A stretch of 64,000 bases of DNA, taken from Macromonas nakdongensis. Its GTDB lineage: Bacteria; Pseudomonadota; Gammaproteobacteria; Burkholderiales; Burkholderiaceae_C. Position 1 is the first letter of the stretch. Each line of letters starts with the position of its first letter. Below are positions 9,501 to 24,500 of this stretch, piece after piece. The DNA is taken from the NCBI RefSeq assembly GCF_002837145.1, contig NZ_NWMV01000019.1, positions 1 to 64,000 on the forward strand, in the 5' to 3' direction. The notes below the pieces were generated by a model. That model was not told where the DNA came from. It saw only the letters and a program-made list of their open reading frames with translations, and did no database searches. A program made the position numbers and the translations under genes.

Positions 9501-12500
9501 CGGGCAGCAATGTGAACACCGGTCCCTCGGCCTCCACCAACACCAGTGGCACCGGCGGAGGTGAACAGCAAGTGAGTGTGGCGGCCTCGCTGGGCCTGAA
9601 CGTGGCCGAGGCCACCGCGCGCACGGCCGTCTTGGCCGGGCGCACCGTCATCGCTGGGGATGGTGTGGGCGCGGGAGATGTGGCCTTGCGTTCCTCGAAC
9701 CACATGGATGCCCGTGCCGACGCCGACGGCTCGGCCAAAGCCACTTCGTCCGACGGCAGCACGGCTGTGGGTGTTGCAGTGGCCATCAATGTGGCCGAGC
9801 TGGTGAATGAGGCCCTGGTGGGCAACGGTGCCACGGTGCGGGCCGATGGCCTGGCCCTGGAAGCCACCATGCGCCCCACCGGCAATGCCAGCCACGACTT
9901 TGAGGCCACCACCCAGTCGGGTTCCAGCGGCGCCGAAACCGGCGTGGCGGGCTCGGTTTCGATCAACGTGGCCATCACCTCCACCCGTGCGGTGTTCGGC
10001 GATGGCGGCACCGCCACCGCGGTGCTGGGTGGCAATGGCGACCTGAGTCTGCAGGCCATCAGCCACCACAGCGACACCGTGTTGGCCACCTCGTCCGCCA
10101 CCTCGGCCGGCAGCGACAGCTTGGGTGCAGGCGTGTCGGTGGGGGTGAATGTGGGTATCCACGACACCATCGCCGAAACCACCCACGGCAGCAGCGTGAC
10201 CACGGGCTTGGGGCAGACACTGGACGACGTGACGGTGAAGGCCGACAGCAGCAATACCGTCAAGACCGACAGCAAGGCCGGTGCGGGCGGCAGCACCGCC
10301 GTGGGCGGTGCCATTTCGGTGACCTACAGCGAAAACCTCACCCGCGCCCAGCTCGGCAGCAGCGCCGGTGTGCTGGCGGTGGATGGGGACATCGACATCC
10401 TGGCCTTTCATGTGTCCAGCCTGGCCAGCACCGCCGATGGAGAGGCTGCGGGGGGCGAAACCGGCGTGGGCGCCTCGGTGGCTGTCAACATCGGCACGCA
10501 CGACACCAGCGCCTTGCTCGCGCGCAGCATTTCGGGCACGCCCGATACCCTGGATGTGCAGACCCGCTCCTTGCTGAGTTCCACCATCGACACCACCGCC
10601 AGTGCCAAGGGCGGCTCCAGTTCGCAGGGCAAGTCGGACGAGCAGACCACCAACCAGGGCAACCTGGCGCGCTCTAAGGCCGGTGCGGCCGCCGACAAGG
10701 CGCCCACGCAAAGCGGCGAAGGCGCCATGAACAGCGCCAACACCCAGACCAGCGGCCAGGGCGGGCAGACGGTGAATTCCTCTGGCTCGGGGGGCTCCAG
10801 CGGCACCTCGGTGGCGGCCACCGTGGGCGTGAATTTCATCGGTGGTATCGCGCAGGCCCAGATCGCCGATGGCGTGAGCGTGGCCGCCAGCGGCGCGGTA
10901 CGCGTGGAAACCGAACACCGCATCACCGCGCATGTCGATTCCGACTCGACCGCCACCAACACCTCGTCGGACACCGGCGTGGCGGCGGCCGTGGCGGTGA
11001 ACGTGGTGGTGGTGGACGCGATCGCCGCCATTGGCAACAATGCCGACGTGCAGGGCAGCGGCGTGGCCGTGCGCGCCCATATGCCCGGCAGCGACCAGAA
11101 CAGCTACAGGGTGCGCGCGCTCTCGGGCGCGGTGGGCAAAGACACTGCCGTGGGGGGCTCCATCGGCGTCAACTATGTGGACACCCTGGCCCAGGCCAGC
11201 GTCGGTGACGACAGCACCGTCACCGGCACCAGCGGCGACGTGCGGGTCGAGGCCACCAACCGCAACGGCCTGCAGAACGTGACCGGCGGCGCGGCTTTCT
11301 CCACCAATGGCACCGGCGTGGGCATTGCCGTGGCGGTGAACGTGGCCAATGGCCTGGAGGCCCGGGCCACCGTGGGCGACCGCAGCACGCTGGATGCCGG
11401 TGGTGAGGTCAGCGTGAAGGCCGACCTCACCTTGCTGCCCCAGAAACTGGACGTCAGCGAACTGGGCCCGCTGAGTGGCGTGGACATTGACCTCACCTCC
11501 TTCGCGGCGGGCCTGGCGGGTTCGGGCGGAAGCAATGTGGCCGTGGGCGGTTCGGCCAGCGTGAACGTGTTTTTCATCACCACCGAAGCCCAGGTTGGCC
11601 ATGACAGCCTGCTGCGTGGCGACGCGGGGGTGACGGTGTCGGCCATGGACGAACTGCGCGTGGTGTCGGCCGCTGGCAGCATCGGCGCCTCAATGAACGG
11701 CGGCGGGGTGGGCCTGGGCTTCGACGTCGGGGTGATCACGCGCGATACCCTGGCCACTGTGGGCGCACGTTCGGACCTGGAATCCGACGATGGCGAAATC
11801 ACCGTGACTGCAGATTCGAGCGACATCGTCACCTCCATTGCCGCCACCGTGGGCCTGAGCAGTGGCAGCGCGGGCGTGGCCGGTTCGGTGGGGGTGCTGG
11901 TGCTGCTGACGCAGACCCAGGCGACCCTGGCCAGCGGCAACGCACTCGACCGCAGCCGCTTGGTGGCCGGGGGTGACGTGACGGTGAGCGCGGAGGGAAC
12001 GCTCGACGCCTTCATGCTGGCCGGCAGTGCGGCCTTCAGCGCGAGCAGTGCCGGCGTGGGCGTGGCCACCATCGTGCTGGTGCACGAGGACGACGTGGTG
12101 GCCAGCATCGGCGACTATGCGCAGGTGGACACCAACGGCGCCAATGGCCTGAGCGTGAGCGCCACCTCCAGCGAAGCGGTGGCCACCATCGCCGCCGCGG
12201 GCGCGGGCTCAGCCAGCAGCGCGGCGGTGGCCGGTTCGGTGGCGGTGACGGTGCTGACCGAAACCACCCGCGCCACCATTGGCGCCGACGGCGTGATCAC
12301 CGCCGAGGTGGACGGTGGTACCCTCAACCCCGGTTTGGACGTCTATGCCGAGTCGCACAGCGAGTTGCTGACGATTGCCGGTTCGCTGGCGGTCTCGGGC
12401 GGCAGCGCCGGCGTGGGTGCCGGCGTGAACGTGGCCACCCTCACCAAGACCACCGAGGCCCTGGTGGGCGCCGGTACCGAGGTGGACGCCGACGGCAACG

Positions 12501-15500
12501 TGGTGGTGGAGGCCGACAGCCGCGAGGACGTGGGCTCCTTCTCGGTGGCCGCAGGCGTGGGCAGCAGCGCAGGCATCACGGTCACGGCCGATGTGTTTGT
12601 GTTGACGCCCACCACCCGGGCGGCCATCGGCGCCAACGCCGACATCGACACCGATGCCAGCGTGCTGGTGCAAAGCAACGACGAAACCGAGCTGGACCTG
12701 ATCGTCGGGGGTGTGGCCATCGGCGGCAGCGCCGGGGTGGGCGTGGCCGCGGGCGTGGTGGTGGTGGACAAGACCAACGAGGCGCTCATCGGCAACAACG
12801 CCCAGGTGACAGGCCGGGGTGCCGACGTGGTGCAGGCCCGTGTGGGCTTGGCCAGCGAAAGCTATGTGGCAGATGCCCCATCGGACTATGAAACGCAGAG
12901 CGCCGCCGGCGCACGCCCGACCAAAGACCAGCTTGAAGGCGGTGCGCCCTCGGGCATGAACCAGTTCAACGACCTGGACCAGGACGGTGCCGACGACGGC
13001 GCCGACCAGAAAGACCCCGGCCTGAGCGGTCGGCGCGAGTACAACGCCACCAAGAGCGCCGTGCGCGGCGTGGCCGTTTCGGCCAACAGCGAAGGCGACA
13101 TCGCCACCGTGGCGGTGAGTGTGGGCGGTGGTGGCTCGGTGGGCGTGGCCGTAGGGGCGGCGGTGAACGTGGTGGACGTGAAGACCACCGCCGCCATCGG
13201 CAGCGATGCCCGCATCAACCAGAACGGCACCGGCGCAGCCGGCCAGTCGGTGGCGGTGCACGCGGCCAGCGATTTCAACCACGTGGGCGTGGGGGCCGGT
13301 GTGGCCATTGCCGGTTCGGGTGCGGGCGCACCGGGTGTGGACGTGTCGGTGCTGGACATCGAAACGTCCGCCAGCATCGGTGACCGGGCCCTGGTGGATG
13401 CGGCCGACGACGTGTTGGTGAGCGCGCACGCCAGCGAAAAGGTGCTGATCGTCTCGGCTGGCTTGGCTTTCAGTGGCACGGTCAGCCTGGCCGGTGGGGT
13501 GTCGGTGTTGTCGCTGGAAGACACCACCACGGCCAGCATCGGCGCCGATGCGGTGGTGGAGGCCGGCGGTGACGTGGCCGTTGTGGCCAACGACGACACG
13601 CGTCTGACGGTGATCTCCGGCGCCGTGGCTGTGGGCGTGGGTGGGGCCGGTGCGGCCGGCTCGGTGGGGGTGACCAGCCTGCTCAAGGACACCACGGCTT
13701 CCATCGGTGACCGCGCTCAGATCGATGCGCGTGGCCAGGGGGTGAGCGGCATCGACGACGTGCTCGACGGCTCAGTGGGCAGCTCGGGTCTGGGCAGTGG
13801 CGACGGCCGCCACGGTGTCGTGGTGCAGGCCACCTCCAGCGAGGCGGTGACGCACATCGCGGTGGCCGGCGGTGTGGGCCTGTACGCCGGCATCGCCGGT
13901 GGCGTGACGGTGACACTGATCGATTCCGACACCATCGCCCGCATCGGCGACAGCGCCCAGGTGAACCAGGGGTCGGCCAACTACCTCAACCCAGGCAATA
14001 CGGTCGGTACCGACCAGGGCGTGTACGTGAACGCAGGCAACCGCACCGACATCACCTCGTTTGCCGGCGCGCTGGGCGTGGGTTTTGTGGGCCTGGCCGG
14101 CGCGGTGGACTTCGGCAGCATCCAGAACGACGCAGTGGCCCAGGTGGGCAACAACGCCAAGGTCAAGGCGCGTGGCGACGTGGAGGTGCACGCCGTGGCC
14201 GACCGTTCGCTCACCGGTTACACCTTCTCGGGGGCCGGTGGCGTGGTGGGGCTTGGGGCCTCGGTTTCGGTGTGGTCGGTGGGTGAGAATTTCTCCGCGC
14301 AGTACGAAGATTCGGAGAAAGGCAGCCAGGATTCGGCCAACGCGCTGGAGGGCGAGGGTGGCTCCAGCGCGGTGAGCGATGCCGGCAGCCAGGCCGAAGG
14401 CGGTGTGAGCTCACTCACCAACGAACTGGGGGGTTTCGGCGCCGGTGCCAACGACAAGACCGCCGACTCGCGCGTGCAGGCCGGCATGCAGGGCATCAAC
14501 ACCCGCGTCACCGGTCGCCAGTTCAGCCAGTCCGACCTGACGAATGGCTTGAATGCAGCCATCTCCGACGACAGGGGTACGACCGCCAGCGTGGGTGAAG
14601 GCGCCGAGGTGCGTGCCGGCGACGACATCGCCATCACCGCCAACGAGCACATGGAGGTGGACCTGCTGCTGGGCAACCTGGGGGTGGGTCTGGTGGGCGC
14701 CGGTGCTTCGGTGGCGGTGCTCAACGTGTCGGGCCAGGTCAACGCCAAGGCCCACGGCAAACTTCGCGCCGAAGACAGCATCACGGTGGACGCCAACTTC
14801 CAGCAGGATGTGAACGTGCTGTCCGTCGCGCTGCAGGGTGGCTTCGTGGGCCTGGGGGCCTCGGTGGTGGTGGTCAACGACACCAGCGCCGTGCGCACCC
14901 TGGTGGGCGACAACGGCGCCGGCACCGCCGCCGCGCTGGACAGCGCGCAGACGGTGGTGCTGTCGGCACAGGCCGACCAGGACTTCCAGGTGTCCTCCAC
15001 CGGTGTGCAGGTGGGGGCAGTGGCCGCCGGGGCTTCGTTCACCAAGGTCACGGTGGGCGACACGAGCGACAGCACCAAGGAGGCCAAGGTCGCCATCGCC
15101 GACAACGCCCAGATCGGTCAGGTCGATGCCATCGGCAGCCTGACGCTGAGCAGCCAATCCACCGTGGATGCCAACGCCGACACCTTTGCCCTGGCCGGTG
15201 GCGCCATCGCCGCCACCATCAACTTCGCCTTCGTCGAGATCAACACCGACACCGAGGTGTCGATGGGCCACAGCGTGACGGTGGATGCCACCGGCGCGCT
15301 GTCTTTGACGAATGAAACCAGCCACCGGGGCGAAACGGACGTGTTCGCGCTCTCGGTGGGGCTGGGCGTGGTGGGCACCAGCTTTGCCGACACGCGCGTC
15401 AACTCCACACTGAACACGTCCATCGGCAATTCGCCCGACATCCAGGCCGCCAGCCTGACCATGCGCTCGCGCCACAACGTGACCGACAGCGGCCGCGGCG

Positions 15501-18500
15501 CCTATGCCACGGCCGAGGCCGCCGGTGGTGGACTGTTCAGCGGGCAGGGTGCGGTGCCGGAGGCGCGCTCCAACGCCAGCGCCACCACCCGCGTGGGTAC
15601 GGGCGGCAACATAGCCCTCAGCGGCGACCTCAGCGTCGTCGGCAACGTGGCCAATTACGCCAAGGCCGACACCGACGTGTTTTCCTTCGGCGGAGCGGCC
15701 ATCGGCGTGACCCAGACCGTGGCCCAGGCCAACGGTGGCGCCACCACCGAATTCGGTGCGAAGATCAGCGCCGCGCAGGATGTGGAGGTTCAGGCCATCG
15801 GCACTTCGGACGCCCGTGCCACCTCGGAGGCCGCGGCCGGCGGTGTGCTGGTGGGGGTGAGCATCAACGACGCCAAGGCCACCGCCAGCCCAACGGTGAG
15901 TGCCTCCATCCTGCCCAATACCTCGATCGACGGCGTGCGCCACATCACGGTGCGCGCGGTGGGCGACGGCGAAGCCGACGCCCGGGTGGAAGGGGTGGCC
16001 ATTGGCGGCTTGCTGGGGGCGGGCTCGTCCGACTCGACCGCCACCGCCAGCCCCACCGTCAACGCCCTGATCGGTGCCGGAGCACGCATCAGCGCCACCG
16101 GGCTGGTGAGCGTGGTTGCCCTGGGCGGCCCGCAAGACGGGGAGGGCTCGGGTTTCATCATCCGCTCGGCCAGTGCGGACGACGAATCGCTGCAGGTGCT
16201 GGGCCACGGCTTGAGCACCGGCCAAGTGGTCGAGTACCTGGTGAGCAACGGCACCACAGACCAGGAAATCGGTGGGCTGGACCAGTTCCTGCCCAACGCT
16301 GTGGTGATCGAAATTCCCATCGTCGGCGACGTGGTGGTCAATGTGCATCGCCAGTACGGGGTCATCAACGTGACCGACGACCAGGGCAACGTCAATGGCG
16401 ACCGCATCTACCTGGGCGCCACCTTCGACACCGCGAACGTGGACAGCGACACCGAAATCATCACCTTCGTGGCGCCACACAACTTCCTGGCCGGCGACCA
16501 AGTGCGCTACTACCCCGGCGACAACCAGGCACTGGCCAATTTTGGCCTGCAAGAGGGCAAGCTCTACTTCGTGCAGCGCATTGACGACACCCGCATCCGC
16601 CTGGTGTATGGCGATTACGCCACCCAGGTCGAGCGCGACGCGGCCCGAGCCCGTGCGCTGAACCCCGATGCCTACTACAAGGCTTTCGACGCCTTGAGCA
16701 GTGTCAACGGCGGGGCCAACACCATCGCCATCACCGGTCACGGCTTCGAGACCGGTGACCTGGTGATCTACGACGCCCCCGACCCCATCACCTTTGCCAC
16801 TGGGCAGGTGGACGCCTCGGTCACTTACGTCGACAGCCAGCTCAAGCTGGTGTTTCAGGACAACAACACCATCGTTTTCCTCGACGACGAAGGCAATCTG
16901 TACGAACACGGCTTTACCGACAACGAGCTGGTGGTGTACCGCGCGGTGGATGCCGGCGGTGATCCGGCCCAGGCCTCGGCCCTGACGGGTCTGGTCAACG
17001 GCGAGACCTACCGCGTGCGCACCTTGGGTGACTATGCGATTCAACTGGTGCGCAGCGAGCGCATCGTACTCAACGACGTGGACTTCTTCCTCGACAACGG
17101 GACACAGAAGTTCCTGCGCAACGACGGCGGCAGTTTTATCACCGACGGCTTCACCGCCACCGAGGACGTCAGCCTTTACTTCGATCCGTTGGACGCCCTC
17201 CTCGGTAAATGGGACATCACCGGTGTGAGCAGCAGTGCCTTGACGGTGGCCAGCAGCCCGAACTTCCAGGCTACGCGCATCGCCGACAACTCCTTCACCT
17301 TCACCGCCCAGAATGGCAGTGACCTGGCCACCATCGTCTGGTCCGAGGGCAACTTCGCCAACGAGGGGTTCGCAGCCCTGCAGACGATCGACGTGACACG
17401 CGGTGCCGTCACCACGCAGTACACCATTGCGGCGGTGTCGGGCAACCAGATTTCCCTGGTCGATGGTTCGGTGCTGGCCGCTGGTTCGGGTTCGGCGGTG
17501 ATCGACCGCGGCAACCTGAGCCAGATTGCCTTCGACCAGGACGCCATCGCCATTGGCCGCCCGCAGGACTCGGTGCCCGACATCGACAACCCCGGCGCTT
17601 TTGTGCTGCGCGAGTCCAACGACACGCACACCCTGATCCGTGAAAAAGACCTGCCGCTCAGCGGCCTGCAGGACCAGAACAGCTACTACGTCGAGAAAAT
17701 CAACAACGACACCATCCGCCTCTACCACGACGCGGAACGCACGCTGGTGGCGAACATCGAGCCGGTGTCCGACCCCGACGGCACCCGCACGCTCAACAGC
17801 CACCGCCTGGCCGAATTCGCGGTGGACCTCGACGCCATCGAGTACATCACCGACGGCGTGCAGATCAACGCCCTGGCCGACACCATCACCTTCCTCAACG
17901 GCGGGCACAGCTACAGCAGCGGCGACACCCTGCGCTACCGCGCGGGGGTGGGCATTGCGGCCGCCAGCGAGGGCGACGACGCCGGTACCCTGTACTACGT
18001 GCGCGTGCTCGACGCCAGCACCATCCAACTGGTAGATTCGCTGGCCAAGGCCACCAACCCCACCGCTTCGCTGGACACCTTCACCCCGGCCGACATCAAC
18101 GACACCACCAATGTCATCACCCAAGTCGGCCACGGCCTGAGCAGTGGCGACGCGGTCACCTACATCGCTCCAGCCCCGGCCACCGTCGGTATGGCGGGTG
18201 TGAGCGAGGTCAGCGACAGCATCACCTTCGCCACGGCCCATGGTTTCAGCAGCGGCGACAAGGTGCTCTACACCGTCAAGGACTTCGTCAACCCCGACCC
18301 GCGCGCCAACGACCCCGATCACCCCGACTTCACCGGTCTGTTCAACGACGGCGAACTCACCGCCATTGGCGGTCTGGTCCACAACAGCGTGTACCGGGTG
18401 AAGGTGGTCAGCCCCACCAGCATCCAGCTCAAGGTCAACGACGTCGTCACCACCGATTTCTGGTTTGTGTCCGACAACGGTGTGCAGAAACTGGTACGCA

Positions 18501-21500
18501 GCGACCAGAAAAACTGGGCCGACAACGGGTTTGCCGCCACGCAGGTGATCCAGATCACAGGTGCTCCCGGCTACAACGGCAGCTACACCATCGGCGCTGT
18601 CAGTGGCGACACGCTCACCCTCACCGGTGGGCCGGACGTGCAGAACCAGCGCATCACCGACGAGTTCCAGTACATCCGGGGTGCGAACCCCGGGGACAAG
18701 GACCAGATCGTCTGGATCGGTGGCAGCGGTTGGGCCGCCGAAGGCTTTGCGGTGGGTCAGCAGATCCACGTGGGTGCGGCCGGCTTGAACAGCACCGGCT
18801 CGGGCGAGTTCTATACCATCGACGCCATCAGCGGCAACACCCTCACGCTTACTGCCTCGCAGCGCCTGTACAGCGTGGCCTCCGACCTCTCCAGCGTCAC
18901 GCGTGGCACGGTGAACGCCACGGTAGATGTACCGGCGGTGATCCAGCTCGCGCGCCAGTATTACGACGCCCCGGCCAACACCATCCTCGACCCGGACACC
19001 CATGCCTTCGTGCGCCTGCAGGACGTGGCCATTGGCGGCCTCACCAGCAACGCCACTTACTACGTGGACGTGATCGACGCCGACCACTTCCGCCTCAAGC
19101 TCAGTCCCAGCGCGGCCGGCACGCTCAACCTGGCGCCGCGCGCCACCGACCCCAGTCTGCCTTTTGCCAACCATTTCATCGGCCAGCTGGCGGTGGACCT
19201 GGTGGCCAACCAGGCCACGGCCTCGGTGCAGCAGTTGCGCATCGACATTGCCGCCAGCTTCACCTACGTGGACGGCACCAACCCGGTGCACAGCCTGACC
19301 GGCCCAGAAGGCGTATCGCTCAGCGAACTGGTACCCAACGCCGGCGATGGCATCACCACCGCCTACGCCAAGGGCTCGGGCGGCGGTTTTGTGGGCTCCA
19401 GCGCCAACGAAGCCAAGGTCACCAGCAACCCCACCGTGAGTGCGGTGGTGGCGGCGGCACAACTCACCACCAGCGGTAGCGTGGTGGTGGGCAGCCTGGC
19501 CGAAACCCACACCACCGCCTTCGCGGTCAACGGCACCGGCGGCTTCGTGGCGGTGGGCTCGGCCAACGCCGACAGCGACCAATACCTCCAAAGCACCGCC
19601 AGCATCGCCGACAACGCTTCGGTGGTAGCGCTGGGCAACGTGACGGTGGAGGCCGATGTGGTGGCCCGCTCGGCCTCGACCTCGCGTTCCAGCGCCGGCG
19701 GCTTTGTGGGCACCGTTTACCCCAACACCGACTACGCCGAAAGCGGTGGCATCGACCAGGACACCAACGACCTGAAGTTCGCCGCCGTGGCCCGCATCGG
19801 CCAGAACGCGGTGGTGCGGGCCATCAACGGCTTGGCCCGGGTGGACGCCAACGCCTCGGTTTCCATCACTGGCAAATCCACCGGTTCGGGTATCGGCTTC
19901 GGTGGCGACGCCAGCGCCGATGTGCAGATCGACGTGGCCAGTTCGAAGAGCGAGGTGGTGATTGGGCAGAACGCCATCCTCGAAGGCAACCAGGTGCTGC
20001 TCAGCGCCACCATGGACAAGTTCTACGCCCGCGTGGAGGCCGATGGCCGTGGGGCCGGCTTCTACGGCGAGGGCACGGCCTATGCCGCGCTGTACGCCGA
20101 CATCGACCTGACCATCGACCTGAAGGCCGGCGCCCAGGTGACCGGTTGGGAGGGGGTGGACTTCATCACCCGCTTTGACAACGTCGACACCCTGACCAAG
20201 ACCTTCTCGCGCTCTACCGGGCTGTTCGGTTATGTGGACTCGACCACCCGGGCCGACATCCGTTTGGACTCGGCGGTGCTGGGCGCCGGTGGCGCGCTGG
20301 TGACCGCCGGTCCCCGCCCGCGCAGTGGCGAGGTGAGCGGCGACCCGATGGGGCATCCCACGGGCACCGGCATCCCCACCGGCAACGAGGAGCACCTGGC
20401 CTTCTATGTGTCCACCGACAACGGCAGCATCTCCAACGAGGTGCGGGCCAGCACCAGCAAGCGCTCGCTGGCCCTGGGTGGGTCGAGCAAGTCGCCCAAC
20501 CCGGACACGGTCACCGACCAGATCGACTTCGACTCCAATGTGCTCATCCTCTCGGGCCGTTCGCCGGAGCTGCTGGTCAAGGAACTGAGCATTGCCGAAG
20601 ACGGCAAGATCCTCACCGCGGTGGAGGTCACGGTCAACGACAGTGCGGGTGGCGGTGCCTCGGCGGAAGGCGAGGGCCAGAACGTCGACAGCGACACCAT
20701 CGTCGTCAACGACATCACCAACCCCGGCCCGGGCGATGTGGTGTTCGTTTCGGCCGCCATTGCTGGCGCCGGCGGCACCTGGACCTTCCGCGAGACGCTC
20801 TCGCGCGTGAAGATCACCAACCGGTCCGACAAGGACATTGTCATCAACCGCATCGACGTGACCGGCGGCGACCAGGCCCTGGTGTGGTTCGATCCGCAGG
20901 CCACGGCGGTGGGGGGCACGCCGGGAGCGATGAGCTTTAACATCGTGCAGGACGTGTCGCCCACGGTCATCGAGATCCTCAACCTGGGGCCCGACGCCGA
21001 TGGGGACGGCAGCGACGTCTACCTGAACGGCACCATCAACAACCCCATCGGCACCACGTCCATCGTCAACACCGTGGGATCGGTGTACGGCACGGGCAAC
21101 CGCGACAGCAACTCGCTGGTGCGCACCAACATCCTCAAGATCGACGCCCGCGACAATGTGGGCACCGTGACACTGGGCTCCGAAAGCATTCCCGGCTACT
21201 CGGCCGACCGCGTCAACGTGGACATCGTGGATGCGGCAGGGTTGCCACAGGGTGCGAACTTCCGCACCAACCTGGTCAACAGCACCACCCACCAGATCGT
21301 GCTGGGGCAATCCAACCCCTTTGTGACCGGTCAACTGGTGCAATACGTCAAGACCAGCGGTGCCGACATCACCGGACTGACCAGTGGTGGTTACTACTAC
21401 ACCGTGGTGTCTGACGATGGACTGAGTGTTGGCCTTGCTGAGACCCTCGGAGGGGAAGTTATCGAAATTGGCGCGGCGGGCAGCCCGACCGACACCCACA

Positions 21501-24500
21501 CTTTGACGGCCAAAGAGCAATTCACGGTGGATGCCGGTGACAACGTGGGCATGGACCTGCGCGCCCTGCAGCGCATGGATGGTGCCAATTACATCGTCGA
21601 CATCGACCGCGTGAGCGCGGGCAACGACATCGACCTGTTGCTGCAGTCCAGCCTGAACCAGACCGGGGGCGGCCTGTATGGCGGCATCCTGGTCAAGTGG
21701 GACAACGAGCCCGGCGGCGAGACGCACTACACCTTCTTCGATCAGAACGATGGTGCTCAGCAGCCCAGGGACCGCGGGGTGTATGCCAACAGCAGCAGCA
21801 ACATCGCCTCCACCTACGATTTCCGCGGTCGCAACCCGCTGAGCACCCCCGTCAAGGGCGCCTACGAGCTGGCGGGCTTGCAGGCAGGCAACAACGTCAA
21901 GGTGGTGGCGGTGGAAAACGCCAACAGCACGGCCAACCGCACGGTCAACGTGCTGGGCATTACCGAGCTTGACGTGACCGGCTCGCAGACCGGCACAGGC
22001 CACATCACCGTGCTGACCAACGGCTGGGTGGCGCTGACCGAAAAGACCGACGACCTGCGTGTGGAGAGCATCACCTCCAACTTCAGTGATGTGCTGCTGT
22101 ATTCGCCCCAGCGCATCATCGACGCCACGGGCGACAGCAACGCCACCTCCGACGTGGCGGGCCGCAACATCACGATGGTGGCGGCGTCCAGCTTCGTCAA
22201 CCCCGATGCGTCCGAGGTGCCGGGCGAGGTGCTCGATCCAACCCGTACCGTAGGCGCCGGCAACCCGCTGGGCGGCATTGGCCGTAGCGACAACTTCCTG
22301 GAAATCAACGTTGCCAAGGTGGACAACGCGACCGGCGTGCTGCGCGCCTACGACATGGCCAGCGCCGCGCAGACCCAGGGCATCTTCATCGACGAGATGA
22401 GCGGCAACCTCTACTTGCACACGGTCAAGACGTCCGATGACGTTTCGCTGCGCACCACGGGCGGCTCCATCCTCGACGCCAAGGTTCTGGACGATGTGGA
22501 CGGCGACGCCAACGTGCTGGCCCAGTCCGTGGACCTGGACGCCAACGGCGGCAGCATCGGGCAAGTGGGCAACGACGTGGAAATCGACAGCCGCCGTGCC
22601 TCTACCGATCACGGCGACCCGCTGGCCCAGCCCCCCGTCAGCGACTACCTGCCCAACCTGGACGACTGGCTGGAAAGCGACGACGACGACGTGGGCCTGG
22701 AGGCCACCGGCGGCATCTACCTGACCGAGGTGGACGACGAGCTGCGCCTGGTGCTGGCGCACAGCTACAGCGGAAACATCCGCCTGACCGTGCGCGAGGC
22801 GGATGGTGTTGAAGGCGACACCTCGGTGGACGAAAACCTCTACCTCATCGACCACGGTCAAGCCCGCTTCGCCGAGGACGACACCACCGCCAGCAACGCA
22901 GGCGGCAACCAGCCCGACGCGCAACGCAACGTGCCACACGGGCAGATCTTTGCCGAGCAGGGCAGCGTGGAACTGCGCGTGGGTGACAACGTGTTCACCG
23001 ACGAGAACGCTGAAATCCTGGCTGCCCAGGGCATCGTCATCCGTGGCGACCACATCGACAACGACGCCAACTTTGGCACCCACATGATCCTGCGCGGTCG
23101 CCTGATTGCGGGCGCGGTGGTCACCACTCTGGGCAGTGAGGGCATCGGTTCGCCCGAGGGCACCGCCACGCCCAGCTTGGCCAGCCCCTTGCACCTGACG
23201 CAGATCTTCGGCAACGCCGACGAGGACTTCTTCCAGTTCGGCGACCCCACCGGCATCGAAGGTGGCGCCAGCCAGGGCGATGCGGGCTACATCTTCATCG
23301 GCAGCAAAACCCGGGTGTACGGCTCCGCCGACGCCACGGTGGACCCGGAAGTCCGTGATGGCGACAACTTGGTGACCGATCCCGGCGACCATGGCAACGA
23401 CGGCGAAGATTCTTTTAGCGTCTTTTACCTGCAAGACGCCGCCACCCGCACCTCGCCCGAGACCGCTGGCGTGGTGGCCGAGCACACCCTCACGCTCGAC
23501 GGCCAGGCCGGCAGCGACAGCTACTTCATCCACACCACCGGTTCCAACGGCGTGGATAACCGCAACTACATCATCAACCTGCTCGACCACGGCCACGAAG
23601 ACGACGGCGTGGACGAGGCCTTCATCTACGGCTTCGACAGCGACGTCAACGGCCTGGACGGCCTGGGCAACAAGCCCGGCGACGACATCTTCCTGCTGCG
23701 CGCGGGCCAGTACATTCCCGGTGAGCCAGATGCCGACCGACCCGGCTACGTGGCCATGCTGCACGGCCAGGTGTCCACCTACGAAGACGTCATCGTTGGT
23801 AACGAAAGCTCCACCGAAGTCCAGCGCATCAACTACGACACCGGGCTCAACGGCCGGCTGGTCGTGGAAGGGCGTGGCGGCAACGACGCCTTCTACAGCG
23901 ACGACGCCACCGTCACCACCACGCTTGACGGCGGCGAAGGCTTCGACACCTTCCAGGTGGGCCAGATCTTTGGCAGCAACCGCAACGAAGCCGACGGCAA
24001 CCTGTTGCCCGAGGACGTGTTCGCCAACCTCGTGGCCACCACGCGCGGTTGGCTGTCTGCCGGTGCCACGGCGCCCATGGTGGCGCTCGGCGGCAGCGGC
24101 AACGACGAGTTCCGCGTCTACTCCAACCAGTCCGCCCTCCGGCTGGAAGGCGACGACGACAACGACCTCTTCATCGTGCGCGCCTTTGCCCTGGCCGCCA
24201 CGGTGGACTTCGACTGGAACAACGATGGCAAAATGAACCAGGCCGATCTGGACGACGGCGTGGCGGTGCTCAAGGCGTTGGACGAGATCTGGCGCGACGA
24301 CGAGACGCAGACCGTCGTCGAGGTGGTGGCCCAGTTGCCGCCTTCGCTGGTGGGGACCTTCATTCCGCTGGCCGACTACAAAACGGCATTGGCCGCCAAG
24401 CTCAACGCCTTGCCCCTGCCGGTGGGCAGTCAGAGCCCCTTCGACGTCAACCGCGACCTCACCATCAACTACGTTGACCTCAACCTCACACAGGGCAACG

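Noticed and set aside
4043-11602. A second long antisense open frame (7.5 kb)
   Set aside because: Same cause; it merely mirrors the tandem repeats of the plus-strand protein and has no recognisable family.
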